Below, one piece after another: positions 37,173 to 47,007 of a DNA stretch of 64,000 nucleotides; position 1 is the stretch's first letter; each line of letters begins with the position of its first letter. Where the stretch lies: contig NZ_JASJDK010000011.1 in NCBI RefSeq assembly GCF_030065675.1, positions 1 to 64,000 of the forward strand. The letters run 5' to 3'. The stretch comes from Mastigocoleus sp. MO_188.B34 (GTDB lineage Bacteria > Cyanobacteriota > Cyanobacteriia > Cyanobacteriales > Nostocaceae). The position numbers and the translations under genes are program-made. The notes under the pieces are model-generated. The model had not been told where the DNA came from. It ran no database searches and was given only the letters and a program-made list of their open reading frames with translations.

Positions 37173-38795
37173 ATGAACGCGATTAATAATACTTTGCATT
37201 CTGCTGATTTACCTTTGTATTCTTCTGAAGATGTGGATTTAGAAATATTTAACTCTATCCGAAGTCCCGATGACATGCAAGGAAAGCCTGTAGAAGATAT
37301 GAAACGATTGTTTCATAAAGAAGTAATTGTTGATGATGAAACCTCACTGGATACAGAAACTATCCAAGTACCAGGATTTATTGGTATCGCAGATGAGGAT
37401 ACGATTACTAACTTTGAAGGAAAAACGGTTTCTGGACATCAAGATATCGTTCAATTTCTCAATAGATACGGTCTGCTAGTTTGCACCTATCAATATAATA
37501 AGGACCGTTACGGTCAAGCCGTTGATTTACGTCATCCTCCCCAGAGTGATTATGACATCCATAATTTAGTGGAAATTTTCATCAAAAACGAGGGACATCA
37601 CTCTGGTGTAATTGTACCTGCCATTAGAGAAAGTGGAGCCAAAGCTTTTGCCTCTTTTAATGAACCCGATGATTATCATAAGGGTTTATATGGCGAAAAT
37701 GGGTTTGTTGCAATAGTACAAAATTTAATTTTCCCCAAATTTGTGACATCAGTTCAGCAGAAGGGATATACCGATAGCATTATTGGTTGGATGGCGCTTA
37801 TGAATCCCTTTGTCCAATTTTCCGGTCATAATTTTAATGGAGGAGACCCCACTCGCGTTCTTAATAAGACCAGTCTCAAAGAATTGCTCAAAAATTGTGC
37901 TTTAGCTAGTGTCGGTGATGAAAGTGCAATAGAATTTCTTAAAAGTCCTGAGAATAAAGCTTATTGCTCTGAATTTGTTTATATAAGTCTGAATACTGCC
38001 GTTTATCCCTTCAACCTCAAAGGTTTAAGTTTAGTTTTAGATGGAGATGAAAGTAAAGCCAAAGAAATTCTGGAAATTCAGAAACAACAGAATCGCAGAC
38101 AAGAAAATATTCTCAGCGATAAAAGCTTAAACCCACAATTAAAAGCTTTTAATATTTCCATGCCAATCGTACCTTCAGATTTACAGCCTTTGGATGTACT
38201 CATGGCAAATAATGGAATGGTCGTAGATCCTAACAGTATTCCTTTTCCACCTTTTACCCTTTCTCAAGTATTACGTCGTGCTTTCCGTACCTTGTTACCC
38301 CGCCATCAAGATGTTAATGATACCAAAATTATTGAAGCACAAGTAAAGCTTTTTGGATATTTAGAACCTTTAATCTTAAGACAATTGGGTCTTGACAATT
38401 CTTCTTTGAGCAGAATAAATCAAGAATCAAGTACAGAAATAGATGAGAAAGTAAAATCAGTGCGGGAATTTATCGCCTTTACTCAATCGATCCTACAACA
38501 AAACTATAGCAATTATGCTGAACTCGATTTGATTGTCGATAAAATTATGACAAAAGCAGATGAATTGATCGGCGCAGATGATGCAAAATATTTTGTTCCA
38601 CCACGCATTTATGTAGACTTGGGACAAAATGATGATGATGGAAATTTACCTCAGGGTTGGGGATTTAAGTTGAATACTGTAGGTGCATTAATCTATCGAG
38701 GTGCGCTAAGGGATATCTCTGTAAATGCTCCATCATTAACGCCAAAAGTTTCTCCAGAAAACAGTTCTCAAGGAAGAAAATCGCAGGTAAGGTGA
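37173..38795 (+). CDS. Unknown 540-residue protein, possible papain-like fold
   Basis: I do not recognise this protein with certainty. It is soluble and has no signal peptide. Two segments look catalytic: 'NEGHHSGVIVPAI' around His142-His143 and 'NKAYCSEFVYISLNTAVYPF' with Cys265. In permuted papain-like (YiiX/NlpC-type) hydrolases a His in an 'H.G.V' strand precedes a 'YCSELV'-type Cys helix, and this matches in order and spacing, but the evidence is thin. The C-terminal ~230 residues are helical with a terminal 'GNLPQGWGFKLNTVGALIYR'. Other than a 212-bp gap after the acyl-CoA synthetase gene, there is no close partner. Confidence 0.5.
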   Translation: MNAINNTLHSADLPLYSSEDVDLEIFNSIRSPDDMQGKPVEDMKRLFHKEVIVDDETSLDTETIQVPGFIGIADEDTITNFEGKTVSGHQDIVQFLNRYGLLVCTYQYNKDRYGQAVDLRHPPQSDYDIHNLVEIFIKNEGHHSGVIVPAIRESGAKAFASFNEPDDYHKGLYGENGFVAIVQNLIFPKFVTSVQQKGYTDSIIGWMALMNPFVQFSGHNFNGGDPTRVLNKTSLKELLKNCALASVGDESAIEFLKSPENKAYCSEFVYISLNTAVYPFNLKGLSLVLDGDESKAKEILEIQKQQNRRQENILSDKSLNPQLKAFNISMPIVPSDLQPLDVLMANNGMVVDPNSIPFPPFTLSQVLRRAFRTLLPRHQDVNDTKIIEAQVKLFGYLEPLILRQLGLDNSSLSRINQESSTEIDEKVKSVREFIAFTQSILQQNYSNYAELDLIVDKIMTKADELIGADDAKYFVPPRIYVDLGQNDDDGNLPQGWGFKLNTVGALIYRGALRDISVNAPSLTPKVSPENSSQGRKSQVR

Positions 38796-39262
38796 TTCTT
38801 GTAGTTCGTTAGACGCGATCTATCGCGTCTGACATAAATCAAATAAAATGTATGATTTGAACTTAAACAGTTTTTTACCTTGTTTTGAAGATAGGAATAC
38901 AAAAAAGTCACCAATAAATTTATTTCTTCAATTCCAAATAAAGACCTACTAATTGCAGATATCAAGTTTACTGAAATTACTAATACTATTGTTACTGGTA
39001 TAGACGGTATTTTTTGTTGTTGTTACTGTTGTAGCAGAACTTACATTATGAGATGGTTTAGAAATTAAATATTGATAATGACCTAAGACGTATTCCATGA
39101 AGCGATCGCAACACTAAAATTAGTTTTAATTATCCAACCTCATAGATTATTAATAGTATTGAAGCAAAAACAATAGACATGTGATTGTGATGATGTGAGT
39201 AGATGTCTATGGTTCATAACCAATAGTTATCAAAAAATAAATTAGCAATAAATTTGTACGCA
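38796..39262. other. Intergenic region with strong hairpin
   Basis: A perfect hairpin, AGACGCGAT / ATCGCGTCT with CT between (38811-38830), lies 15 bases past the stop of the preceding gene and could end or stabilise its transcript. It is also a common cyanobacterial dispersed palindrome. The rest is AT-rich with no gene. Confidence 0.55.
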
Positions 39263-39646
39263 CTAATCGTCATAAGTAAAGTTTAAAATAACAATATTAT
39301 TTCGATCGCCCGGTTTATTACATAAGATTTCTTGACCTTTTGTATGCTCGTCTTTGATGCATGTCACTTGGGCTTCTAATGCTTGTAAATTATTTTTATA
39401 TTTTTCCGGATCGATATTGAAACCGCGACGAAATTGACGCCAAGCCACATCAAGGTTTTTATCTCCGCAACGCATCTCAACCTCACCACCCTTGGCGTTC
39501 ATTTCATTAAGCTTAAGTTCTTTTACTGGATTTTCGATGTCAACAAATTTACAATTCTGTACTTTAGGAGAATGATCGCAAGAAGCTAGAATAGTTAATG
39601 CAGCTAAGGCAAATATCCCATTGAAAACCTTGATTAATTTGTCCAT
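39263..39646 (-). CDS. Small hypothetical lipoprotein
   Basis: A 127-residue protein with a lipoprotein signal, 'MDKLIKVFNGIFALAALTIL' followed by the lipobox 'LASC' (Cys about residue 23). The mature part is short and contains 'NCKFVDIENPVKEL' and three more cysteines, which could form disulfides. It should be anchored to a membrane on the outer face. I do not recognise the family. It stands alone between two AT-rich gaps. Confidence 0.6.
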   Translation of the reverse strand: MDKLIKVFNGIFALAALTILASCDHSPKVQNCKFVDIENPVKELKLNEMNAKGGEVEMRCGDKNLDVAWRQFRRGFNIDPEKYKNNLQALEAQVTCIKDEHTKGQEILCNKPGDRNNIVILNFTYDD

Positions 39647-40097
39647 ATTTTATACTTTGAGATATGAATTATCTCAGATAAACTTTAATGCAATCTAATT
39701 ACCCTTCGCTCATGATTGTATCAAGATTATATATATTTTTTTGTTTTTGAATAAAAATTTTTGAGGCTTACCGATAGTACTTATCCATTAAACTTGGCTT
39801 TCTAGTGCTAGGAAGAGAGTAAGATATTTTATTCTCAATATTTAAATTTCCACTTATCTGCTATCTATAAATACTAAAGATTTTGTGAAGAAAATTCTAG
39901 AAATATACTTCGAGCTACACATACGTGCTTTGCAAAAGCGCGAATAGATCCTGTAATCTGTTTAAGTATTTCTCAAGTTTATAATCCACTAATTTACACA
40001 TTAAACTTCTATGGTAGTTTGTACTATCTGATTTGTTTAAATATTCATTATTTGAGATATAAATTATTTTAAACGTGACAAAATGGAATAAAAAACT
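39647..40097. other. AT-rich intergenic region, 451 bp
   Basis: No gene or clear structural element was found. It must contain the promoters of the divergent lipoprotein and hydroxy-acid oxidase genes. Confidence 0.35.
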
Positions 40098-41222
40098 GTG
40101 CCGATTAATTTATTTGAATATGAAGAATTAGCAAAAAAACATTTATCCCAAATGGCGTTTGATTATTACAGTAGTGGTGCGTGGGATGAATTGACCCTAC
40201 GGGATAATAGAGCAGCCTTTGAGCGTGTGAAATTAAAACCCCGTGTACTTGTAGATGTCAGCGATAATCGCAATTTAAGTACTTCAATTTTAGGACAATC
40301 TCTGCAATCTCCTCTGTTGGTTGCACCAATGGCTTTTCAATGCTTAGCCCATGAAGAGGGAGAAATTGCAACAGCACGAGCAGCAAATAAAGCCGGTGTT
40401 GGGATGATATTAAGTACCATGTCTACTAAAAGTATTGAAGAAGTAGCAACACAAGGTAATTATTCAGATATTAATTCTTCAAGCAATAATTCTTCAAGCA
40501 ATAATTCTAATAATACTCCCAGATGGTTTCAATTATATATCCATAAGGATCGAGATTTAACTAGTAACTTAGTAAAAAGAGCTTATGCTGCTGGTTACAA
40601 TGCACTTTGTTTAACCGTAGATGCTCCAGTTTTAGGACAGCGAGAACGGGACAGACGGAACGAATTTACTTTACCAGCAGGTTTAAATTTAGCTAATCTT
40701 GCCAGCATATCAGATTTGGAAATTCCCACCGAGCATGGCGAATCAGGATTACTGTTATACTTTGCCCAACAGCTAGATCCAGCAATAACCTGGGAAGATT
40801 TAGCATGGTTGCGATCGCTATCTCCCCTACCCTTGATTGTTAAAGGAATTTTGCGGGGTGATGATGCTCGTCGCGCTGTTGAATACGGAGCTAAAGCTAT
40901 TGTTGTTTCTAACCATGGTGGGCGTCAACTTGATGGTGCGATCGCTTCTTTTGATGCTTTACCTGAAATTATTGCAGCTATTGATAGTCAAGTTCCAGTA
41001 CTTGTAGATGGTGGTATTCGTCGAGGGGTAGATATTCTCAAAGCATTAGCCTTAGGTGCTTCTGGGGTACTAATTGGAAGACCGATTTTGTGGGGACTTG
41101 CGGTGGGAGGAGAAGCAGGAGTAACTCATGTTCTGGAGATTTTACGAAATGAATTATCTGTTGCAATGGCATTATGTGGTTGTAGCAGAATCCAAGATAT
41201 TGATTTGAGTTTGGTGGGATAA
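40098..41222 (+). CDS. FMN-dependent alpha-hydroxy-acid (lactate/glycolate) oxidase
   Basis: A 374-residue TIM-barrel flavoprotein that oxidises L-2-hydroxy acids. The N-terminus 'MPINLFEYEELAKKHLSQMA' and 'FDYYSSGAWDELTLRDNRAAF' match cyanobacterial lactate oxidases, such as the Nostoc enzyme, and plant glycolate oxidases. FMN and active-site motifs are 'PLLVAPMAFQ', 'LCLTVDAPVLGQRERDRRN', 'VKGI', 'SNHGGRQLDG' with His273, and 'VDGGIRRG'. A stretch of Asn and Ser (residues ~125-140, 'SSSNNSSSNNSNN') interrupts the barrel just before 'PRWFQLYIHKDR', where relatives are continuous; it is encoded by 15-bp repeats. It probably forms a surface loop. The start is GTG. Lactate is likelier than glycolate in this group. 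Confidence 0.85.
   Translation: MPINLFEYEELAKKHLSQMAFDYYSSGAWDELTLRDNRAAFERVKLKPRVLVDVSDNRNLSTSILGQSLQSPLLVAPMAFQCLAHEEGEIATARAANKAGVGMILSTMSTKSIEEVATQGNYSDINSSSNNSSSNNSNNTPRWFQLYIHKDRDLTSNLVKRAYAAGYNALCLTVDAPVLGQRERDRRNEFTLPAGLNLANLASISDLEIPTEHGESGLLLYFAQQLDPAITWEDLAWLRSLSPLPLIVKGILRGDDARRAVEYGAKAIVVSNHGGRQLDGAIASFDALPEIIAAIDSQVPVLVDGGIRRGVDILKALALGASGVLIGRPILWGLAVGGEAGVTHVLEILRNELSVAMALCGCSRIQDIDLSLVG
40473..40517 (+). repeat. In-frame 15-bp tandem repeat inside the oxidase gene
   Basis: AATTCTTCAAGCAAT is present twice without mismatch (40473-40502) and a third degenerate copy follows. It adds multiples of five codons, mostly Asn and Ser, without breaking the frame. It resembles the short repeats found between genes here, captured inside a gene. 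Confidence 0.8.
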
Positions 41223-41264
41223 ACTCAAAAATACCTCGAACATATTGCTTGAGAATATATCCTA

Positions 41265-41294
41265 TAACCTCTATCCATTAAGGATTAGAGGTTA
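41265..41294. terminator. Bidirectional terminator between convergent genes
   Basis: TAACCTCTATCC (41265-41276) pairs with GGATTAGAGGTTA (41282-41294) with one bulge, midway between two convergent genes. T-rich sequence follows in the plus direction. Confidence 0.65.
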
Positions 41295-41314
41295 TTTGTA
41301 AATAAAAGCAAACA

Positions 41315-42250
41315 CTAATTACCAATTAATGCTGCTTGTTGTCCCTCCGGAGAAGTTGCGTAACCCAAAAATGCTTTTACTCCAGAACTGGGAGGATTTT
41401 TATAAACGTAAAATAACTCTCTAGTATACGGATAAGTGGCAGCTTCAGGTGTTACCCCATCTACCCTAAGTACCCGCGCTGTTGATTGATTTTGTACCTG
41501 AGCAAAAGTTGCGTAACCAATCCCATTAAGTCCCAAAACCCTTATTAGCCCTGTGGTTTCGTCTCGTGGTAGCGTAGTTATATTTGGTGTGGTACCAAAA
41601 TCATTCCCTCCGAGCGCCAACTTCTTAAAAGTTTGGTGGGTACCACTCACCGGAGGACGGTTAATTACTAAGATACTTCCATTAGAACCACCGACTTGCG
41701 ACCAGTTGTTAACTTTTCCTTCGAAAATATCTTTTACTTGAGCGCTGGTTAATCCTTCCTGGATAAAAGAATTATCTCTACCTACAATTACTGCGATCGC
41801 ATCACTAGCTATTGGAACCGCAACTAATCCTTGAGCTTCTTCTTCCGGTTTTAGAGGTCTAGAAGTCGCAGCGATATCAACTTTACTGTCAATCAGAGCC
41901 TTAATACCATTACTACTACCGGTAGCTGATGTGACTATACTTGTACCTTGAAACTTCCTCTCAAAACTTCTTTTGAGATTTTGATTAATTGTTACCATAG
42001 TGGTAGAACCATCAATCCTTACGCTAGTTCCACTAGAAACAGAACTTGGCGAAGGAAAAGCTTCAGCAATGGGTGCTGCAGGGGCTTGGGTAACTTCAGG
42101 AGGTAGATCAACTTGATTAGTCGGAGGAGGTACTTTAGCACCTTCTTGTGGTGTAGGGTTACGCATGAAAAACCACCAATAACCCCCACCAAGCAAAGCT
42201 ATAAATAAAAGTATGAAAACAATTGGGGGAGGACCACTTCTCTGACTCAT
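41315..42250 (-). CDS. PstS-like substrate-binding protein
   Basis: A 311-residue protein with one N-terminal membrane helix ('IVFILLFIALLGGGYWWFFM'), a proline-rich linker (~35-70), and a periplasmic-binding fold of the PstS type. Family features are 'RIDGSTTMVTINQNLKRSFE', 'SATGSSNGIKALIDSKVDIA', 'ATSRPLKPEE', 'FEGKVNNWSQVGG' and 'RPPVSGTHQTFKKLAL'. PstS proteins deliver phosphate to an ABC importer. No Pst permease genes are adjacent, and the uncleaved anchor suggests a membrane-tethered sensor or scavenger. The ligand need not be phosphate. Confidence 0.82.
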   Translation of the reverse strand: MSQRSGPPPIVFILLFIALLGGGYWWFFMRNPTPQEGAKVPPPTNQVDLPPEVTQAPAAPIAEAFPSPSSVSSGTSVRIDGSTTMVTINQNLKRSFERKFQGTSIVTSATGSSNGIKALIDSKVDIAATSRPLKPEEEAQGLVAVPIASDAIAVIVGRDNSFIQEGLTSAQVKDIFEGKVNNWSQVGGSNGSILVINRPPVSGTHQTFKKLALGGNDFGTTPNITTLPRDETTGLIRVLGLNGIGYATFAQVQNQSTARVLRVDGVTPEAATYPYTRELFYVYKNPPSSGVKAFLGYATSPEGQQAALIGN

Positions 42251-42465
42251 AAAATTTAATTTATTTTTGTTTACTCACACCTTATAGCCCTAAGTATAAA
42301 TCCGGTTAGGATAATAAAAGAGGTTACAGAATAACAATTATTTCTTTGATATAAATCAAAAACTTCGAGAAAAATTAGCGGTTATCACTAAGCAAAAAAT
42401 ATAAATCAATGTTTTTTAGTACAATATTTGGTTTTATTACTCAGTCGATTAATCAATTAACTTGA

Positions 42466-43176
42466 CTATGGTAACTTTTTGGAATCGGAATCCTCTAACA
42501 TTTGTAAACGACGAGCAACCTCATCATCCAAGGTCATATTTTCCAAGTCAGCTTGCAGTTTTTCCGTTGGATTTTCCGAAAGCTCAGCCAAAGCTTCTGC
42601 GCTCAAATTTCGCCGTTCCACAGCATTTTTAGCAGCCTCAAATTGATTTTTCGCAGAACCAATGTCAAACTCATTGTTAACTTTGGCAATTTGTTCTAAT
42701 GCAGCATTGACTTCAGACATATCTTTCATATTCTGCATTTCAGTCTTATAAGCTTCCAGTTTAATCCGCTCTCGCTTGAGCTTATCTTTGGAAGCAGTGA
42801 CCGCATTTTCAGCTTGCTTGACCATTTCTTCAAGCTTTGGCAAAATCTGTTCGACTTGAACAACTCTGGTCATAGCCATTCGCGCAGCTTCTTGATGACC
42901 CTGTTTTTTTGCAGTTAAAGCTTGTCTTTCAAAGGTTTGTAACTCTTTGACTTTTTCTTCATACTTTTGTTTTGCTCTCTGATAAGAACCTTCTTGAGCA
43001 GCCACAGCTTGTGCTAATTTTTGCACAGATTCTTGCATTGATTGTAGAGATTCTTCTGCAACTGCTACAGCAACTTTGCCACCAGACTCTACGGGTAACC
43101 CCCATAACCAATTCCAAATACTAATGATTATACGTCCGGCTTTATCACCCATTAGCCAGTAAATAAATTTCTTCAT
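42466..43176 (-). CDS. PspA/IM30 family protein
   Basis: A 236-residue coiled-coil protein. Most of it (residues ~40-215) follows the PspA/IM30 pattern: heptad-rich helices with 'AVAAQEGSYQRAKQKYEEKV' and 'AARMAMTRVVQVEQILPKLE', then a helix ending in 'LDDEVARRLQML'. PspA and Vipp1 build membrane-remodelling rods or rings at stressed or thylakoid membranes. The N-terminus 'FIYWLMGDKAGRIIISIWNW' is unlike the standard 'MGLFDRI..' helix and is more hydrophobic, so this is a divergent paralogue rather than Vipp1 itself. The role is inferred. Confidence 0.75.
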   Translation of the reverse strand: MKKFIYWLMGDKAGRIIISIWNWLWGLPVESGGKVAVAVAEESLQSMQESVQKLAQAVAAQEGSYQRAKQKYEEKVKELQTFERQALTAKKQGHQEAARMAMTRVVQVEQILPKLEEMVKQAENAVTASKDKLKRERIKLEAYKTEMQNMKDMSEVNAALEQIAKVNNEFDIGSAKNQFEAAKNAVERRNLSAEALAELSENPTEKLQADLENMTLDDEVARRLQMLEDSDSKKLP

Positions 43177-43273
43177 GACGTGTGTATATAAATAGATAAA
43201 ATAATCAGTAAAAATAATAGTTAGGATACAGTTGACTGCAATGTCTTCACTTCCTTTACTTTATTATTAAGTA

Positions 43274-43444
43274 ATACCAATCTCAAAAAACACTGCTACA
43301 CATAAATTATTCAAATCTGTTACCCTTTCCCTGTCTTGGTCAGCATTCACACCCTCAGACACGGCACTTCGCCGGATTGCGCCTATCGGCGGCGCAGGTT
43401 CTCTTTTATAAAAGAAGTGTAGTCATATTAAAGGAAATTGGTAT
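43274..43444. repeat. Possible MITE-like element
   Basis: ATACCAAT (43274-43281) and ATTGGTAT (43437-43444) are perfect 8-bp inverted ends. Inside them, GCTACACATA and its partner near AGTGTAGTCATA are partly complementary, and the centre has CGCCG/CGGCG. GTAATACCAAT ends recur widely in cyanobacteria. The rest of this 458-bp gap has no gene. Confidence 0.4.
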
Positions 43445-43634
43445 AAACCCTCTTTTGTCACTTTCGGTAGAAAATAATCTACAACCCTTATGTTTCAAGA
43501 CTTTCGCAATAAGAGTACTTAAATGACATTTATGATGACGCAATTGCCAAAACTATTGCTATGTCCAAGACTCAGAATAAGCTTCATATATTTATTTCCC
43601 CAAAGTAACAAAAGAGGGATAAATATTTGTTGAT

Positions 43635-46283
43635 ATGTCAAACTACCACAAACTTTACCGGCGACCTAGACCGCTATTAATAAAGTGGATTGTGTTGCTA
43701 ATTGCAACTGTATTTTTTACATTTAATTTTTCACAAATATTTTTAGCACAACAAGTTAGTAATTATTCTATTCATTTCCAACAAGCTTTTAATCAACCCC
43801 AGTTTTATCCTATAAATCAAAACCAGACTCAAAACATATCATTTGACCTTTATCAACCTGTAGATAATTGGGTAGGAAGATTGATTCTACCCCAAAAACA
43901 AGAAATTAAACCCGGTGAAGATTGGGTGTGGATGGAAATACAACAGGTACCACCACAAATAAAGAATGATAATTTACTAGGAAAGATAGTTCGCTTGGAA
44001 TGGGAAAATACCCCCGAACTTAAGTCTTATATCCAAACTGTCAAGCGAGATGTTAAATTCACTGCAAATACTGAAATAAGCCAAAAAGAAGGAATAGTCC
44101 ATCCTTCTCGTCTAAACAATCGCTCCGAAGTTGGACCATTACAATCCCTTGCAGGTTTTCGACCGAATGATGATGTGATCGTTAGTTTTCATAATGCTGA
44201 ACTGATAAAATCTCCAGATAGTTCTAAACAAGAAAAATTAAATCAAGAAAAACTAAATCAAAAAAAATCAAATAATAATAATGCTAGTTTGATCCTAAAA
44301 ATAGATCACGAACCTGTTTTAGCAACGGGACGTTTTTACGGTTTGGTGAAAATTCTCAGTTCCGAAGCAACCTTTCAACCAGCAAATAAACTTGATTCTA
44401 CAGCTAGGAACGAACCACTTCAAGAAATAAATACCACCTGTAATGAACCTCATCTTTGTGCAAACGAATATTTTACAGTAGTTCATTACAATCGAAACAA
44501 TCGAATATCTGGCAAATTTGATGGTCAAAAAGAAATTATTCGCATTCCTCAACAAGTTATCGATACGCGGGATATTCCCCCTTCAACTGCTTACCAAATA
44601 GAAGCTTCAGCTGCAGGTGCAAACGGTTGGTATATTTATGGAGCCAGAGATAAAAACGGAATATTTACCGTCCAAGCTTTAGCACCCCGTTCTTTATTTC
44701 AATTAGAACCAAAACGCGTAATTTTAGGCGAACAAGCTGGATTAACCTACATTACAGAAAAAAACTGGCAGATTGATCGAACTGATAAAGGTAAAGTCAA
44801 TACTGTTTTAATCGATCCAAATATTAAGGGAAGCAAACAAGCTATATCTCAATGGCAAGTAGGAGATAAAGCAATTGTTTTAAACTTGTTTGGTGGAATT
44901 GGCGGAAAAAAAGCAGAAGAGTTAGGTGTACCCAAAACTATCACCGGACATTTTGCTTTTGGTGTAGCTCAAATAGTCCGCGAACCCATTACCCAGGAAT
45001 TACAATTTGACATAACATACGAACAAGTTTATGCCCATAATCCTGATGGAATAATTTCCGCCAAACATTCTTGGGTAAATTATATGGGCAATTTGACGAG
45101 GGGTTGGATGGCAACCCGTCCGGTTGTTGACATTCTCATTAAGTTCGATCCAGTCACCCAAGATTATGATTTTGATGGTATTAAGCTTTCACCATTACAA
45201 GAATTTTTGCAGCAATTGCAAGTAATGATGGCACGGTACCGAATCGGCGACGGAACTGGGAGTGCAACCGTTACTCCCGCAACTTCTTGCGTTCAAGACT
45301 CAGCCCAAGCTTTATATGCAGCGATCCAAATTATTAAACAAAAAGTTAGTTCCAGCCCAGATATTCAAAATTGGTTAGCAAATCATCTTGACGATCCCCA
45401 AACCGAACGCTTCAACAAACTAATTACTTTGGGACAAAGGCTAGAAAAAGACCTGTTTCCTTTAGGAATAATTCGAGCTGACTGGGAAAGCAGTATCGGA
45501 AATTTAGCCGGAATTGATAACGGTAAAAACCAACGGAAAAAACCATTTCGAGACCCCAGTATTTGGGCTGCATTAACAACTTGGAGAACCATGATGCCCC
45601 GACAAGCACAAGATGAACTTGCTGCGATGTTTTTACAACAAGGTGGTAAACTGTGGTTCCTGGAAACAAATCAGGTCGGGGGAGTAAACCCAGATATTCA
45701 ACCCTTAGCAGCTACACCTTTGTTCGGAACAATCAAAATTCCTTTTACTAATATTTCTCCGATTCCCGTAATTCTTCATCGTGTTTTAGCTGCAATTGCT
45801 ATCCCCTCAATTCAAGATTGGCTAATAGCCGGATTAATGCTAATTATCTACGCCGTGATCGCCCTACCTTTGGGTTTCTCTTCCGGTTTTTTACAACGAG
45901 AAATATGGTCTGCACCTTTGTCTCAACACTGCTTAGCTGCATTACAAATTATGTTTGCCCCAGCTTTTGTAGAAGAATTAATATTTCGAGTTTTACCCCT
46001 TCCCCACCCCACAGAAATCATCAATTGGAGTCAATGGTTTTTATTCGCAGCATTGGTACTTCTATTGTTTATCTTTTATCATCCTCTAAATGCTAAAACC
46101 TTTTATAAAATTGGCAATCCAACATTTCTTCAGCCGATTTTTCTCATTTTGGCTGGTTTTTTAGGGTTGACTTTAACCATTGCATATGGGATAACAGGTT
46201 CTTTATGGATAATTGTATTTATTCACTGGATTGTTGTTGTTATTTGGTTACAGTTACTTGGTGGAATGAAAAAATTAATTTGA
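43635..46283 (+). CDS. CPBP (Abi/CAAX-type) intramembrane protease, large form
   Basis: An 882-residue protein. A membrane helix at ~18-36 is followed by a ~670-residue domain of no named family, with a lipoprotein-like 'GRLILPQKQEIKPGEDWVWM' start. The last ~170 residues are membrane helices with the CPBP motif 'FAPAFVEELIFRVL' (Glu780, Glu781, Arg785). Glutamate-based CPBP enzymes cleave within membranes in CAAX processing, bacteriocin immunity or protein quality control. The conserved cyanobacterial family is labelled a predicted Abi (CAAX) protease. The second motif usually has an N..HF.NN-type His; here 'FYHPLNAKTF' contains the only candidate. Activity is therefore likely but unproven. 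Confidence 0.75.
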   Translation: MSNYHKLYRRPRPLLIKWIVLLIATVFFTFNFSQIFLAQQVSNYSIHFQQAFNQPQFYPINQNQTQNISFDLYQPVDNWVGRLILPQKQEIKPGEDWVWMEIQQVPPQIKNDNLLGKIVRLEWENTPELKSYIQTVKRDVKFTANTEISQKEGIVHPSRLNNRSEVGPLQSLAGFRPNDDVIVSFHNAELIKSPDSSKQEKLNQEKLNQKKSNNNNASLILKIDHEPVLATGRFYGLVKILSSEATFQPANKLDSTARNEPLQEINTTCNEPHLCANEYFTVVHYNRNNRISGKFDGQKEIIRIPQQVIDTRDIPPSTAYQIEASAAGANGWYIYGARDKNGIFTVQALAPRSLFQLEPKRVILGEQAGLTYITEKNWQIDRTDKGKVNTVLIDPNIKGSKQAISQWQVGDKAIVLNLFGGIGGKKAEELGVPKTITGHFAFGVAQIVREPITQELQFDITYEQVYAHNPDGIISAKHSWVNYMGNLTRGWMATRPVVDILIKFDPVTQDYDFDGIKLSPLQEFLQQLQVMMARYRIGDGTGSATVTPATSCVQDSAQALYAAIQIIKQKVSSSPDIQNWLANHLDDPQTERFNKLITLGQRLEKDLFPLGIIRADWESSIGNLAGIDNGKNQRKKPFRDPSIWAALTTWRTMMPRQAQDELAAMFLQQGGKLWFLETNQVGGVNPDIQPLAATPLFGTIKIPFTNISPIPVILHRVLAAIAIPSIQDWLIAGLMLIIYAVIALPLGFSSGFLQREIWSAPLSQHCLAALQIMFAPAFVEELIFRVLPLPHPTEIINWSQWFLFAALVLLLFIFYHPLNAKTFYKIGNPTFLQPIFLILAGFLGLTLTIAYGITGSLWIIVFIHWIVVVIWLQLLGGMKKLI

Positions 46284-46937
46284 AAGTGATTTGCTCAAAG
46301 GATTTTAAAGTTTGAACCAATCGGATTCGCTAGCTCTCTTAAAAATTAACTATAAATTTTCTCTATGAATTCATGAAGTTGGATAATTTTTCTGTTGTAA
46401 ATGTTCGCAACCTAATATTCCCTAATATTTATGAGAGATATATGAGATATATGACGGATTGTAAGTAAGATACAGATTAAAAATTAAAAGTCCAATGAAT
46501 ATACATACCTTCCCTGTAGAACCTTAATGATAGATCTGTAGAGTAGTTTTTTGGTTACTAGGAAGGTGAACCTTCCTGTGGGCGAGACTTAGAGACTTAT
46601 AACCTATCCCAGGATTTGATAATCATCTTCCAAATAAAAGCACAAATTAATTTATGAGCAAAAATTAGTTTATGAGAAAAATTTATCAATTATAGATATT
46701 TTTTAATAAAGTTTGTATTTATGATTAATTGATATTTACCTATTTTATAATTTTTTGTTTTGAGATAATGATATTAGATTTGTGTCATAACTTAATCTAT
46801 TAAATAATCGTAATTTACGATTTTAATATAAACAATTTATATAAGTTATTTAGGAGCTAATCAAAAAATTAACTTTTGTAAAATTGCTTACAATTTAAAA
46901 GAATTATATAAAAGTAGTTGACCTTTCAAAGATATAA

Positions 46938-47007
46938 GGGTAAAACCTATATAGCATGTGTAAATAAGCATTATTTACAATAATGTTGGGGAATTATAGG
47001 CTTTACC
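46938..47007. promoter_or_regulatory. Nested palindrome in the long gap
   Basis: Outer arms AGGGTAAAACCTATA and TATAGGCTTTACCT match with one mismatch and one bulge. Inside lies a perfect GTAAATAA-GCA-TTATTTAC (46960-46978). The structure could be an operator, an RNA fold or a short mobile palindrome. Confidence 0.45.
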
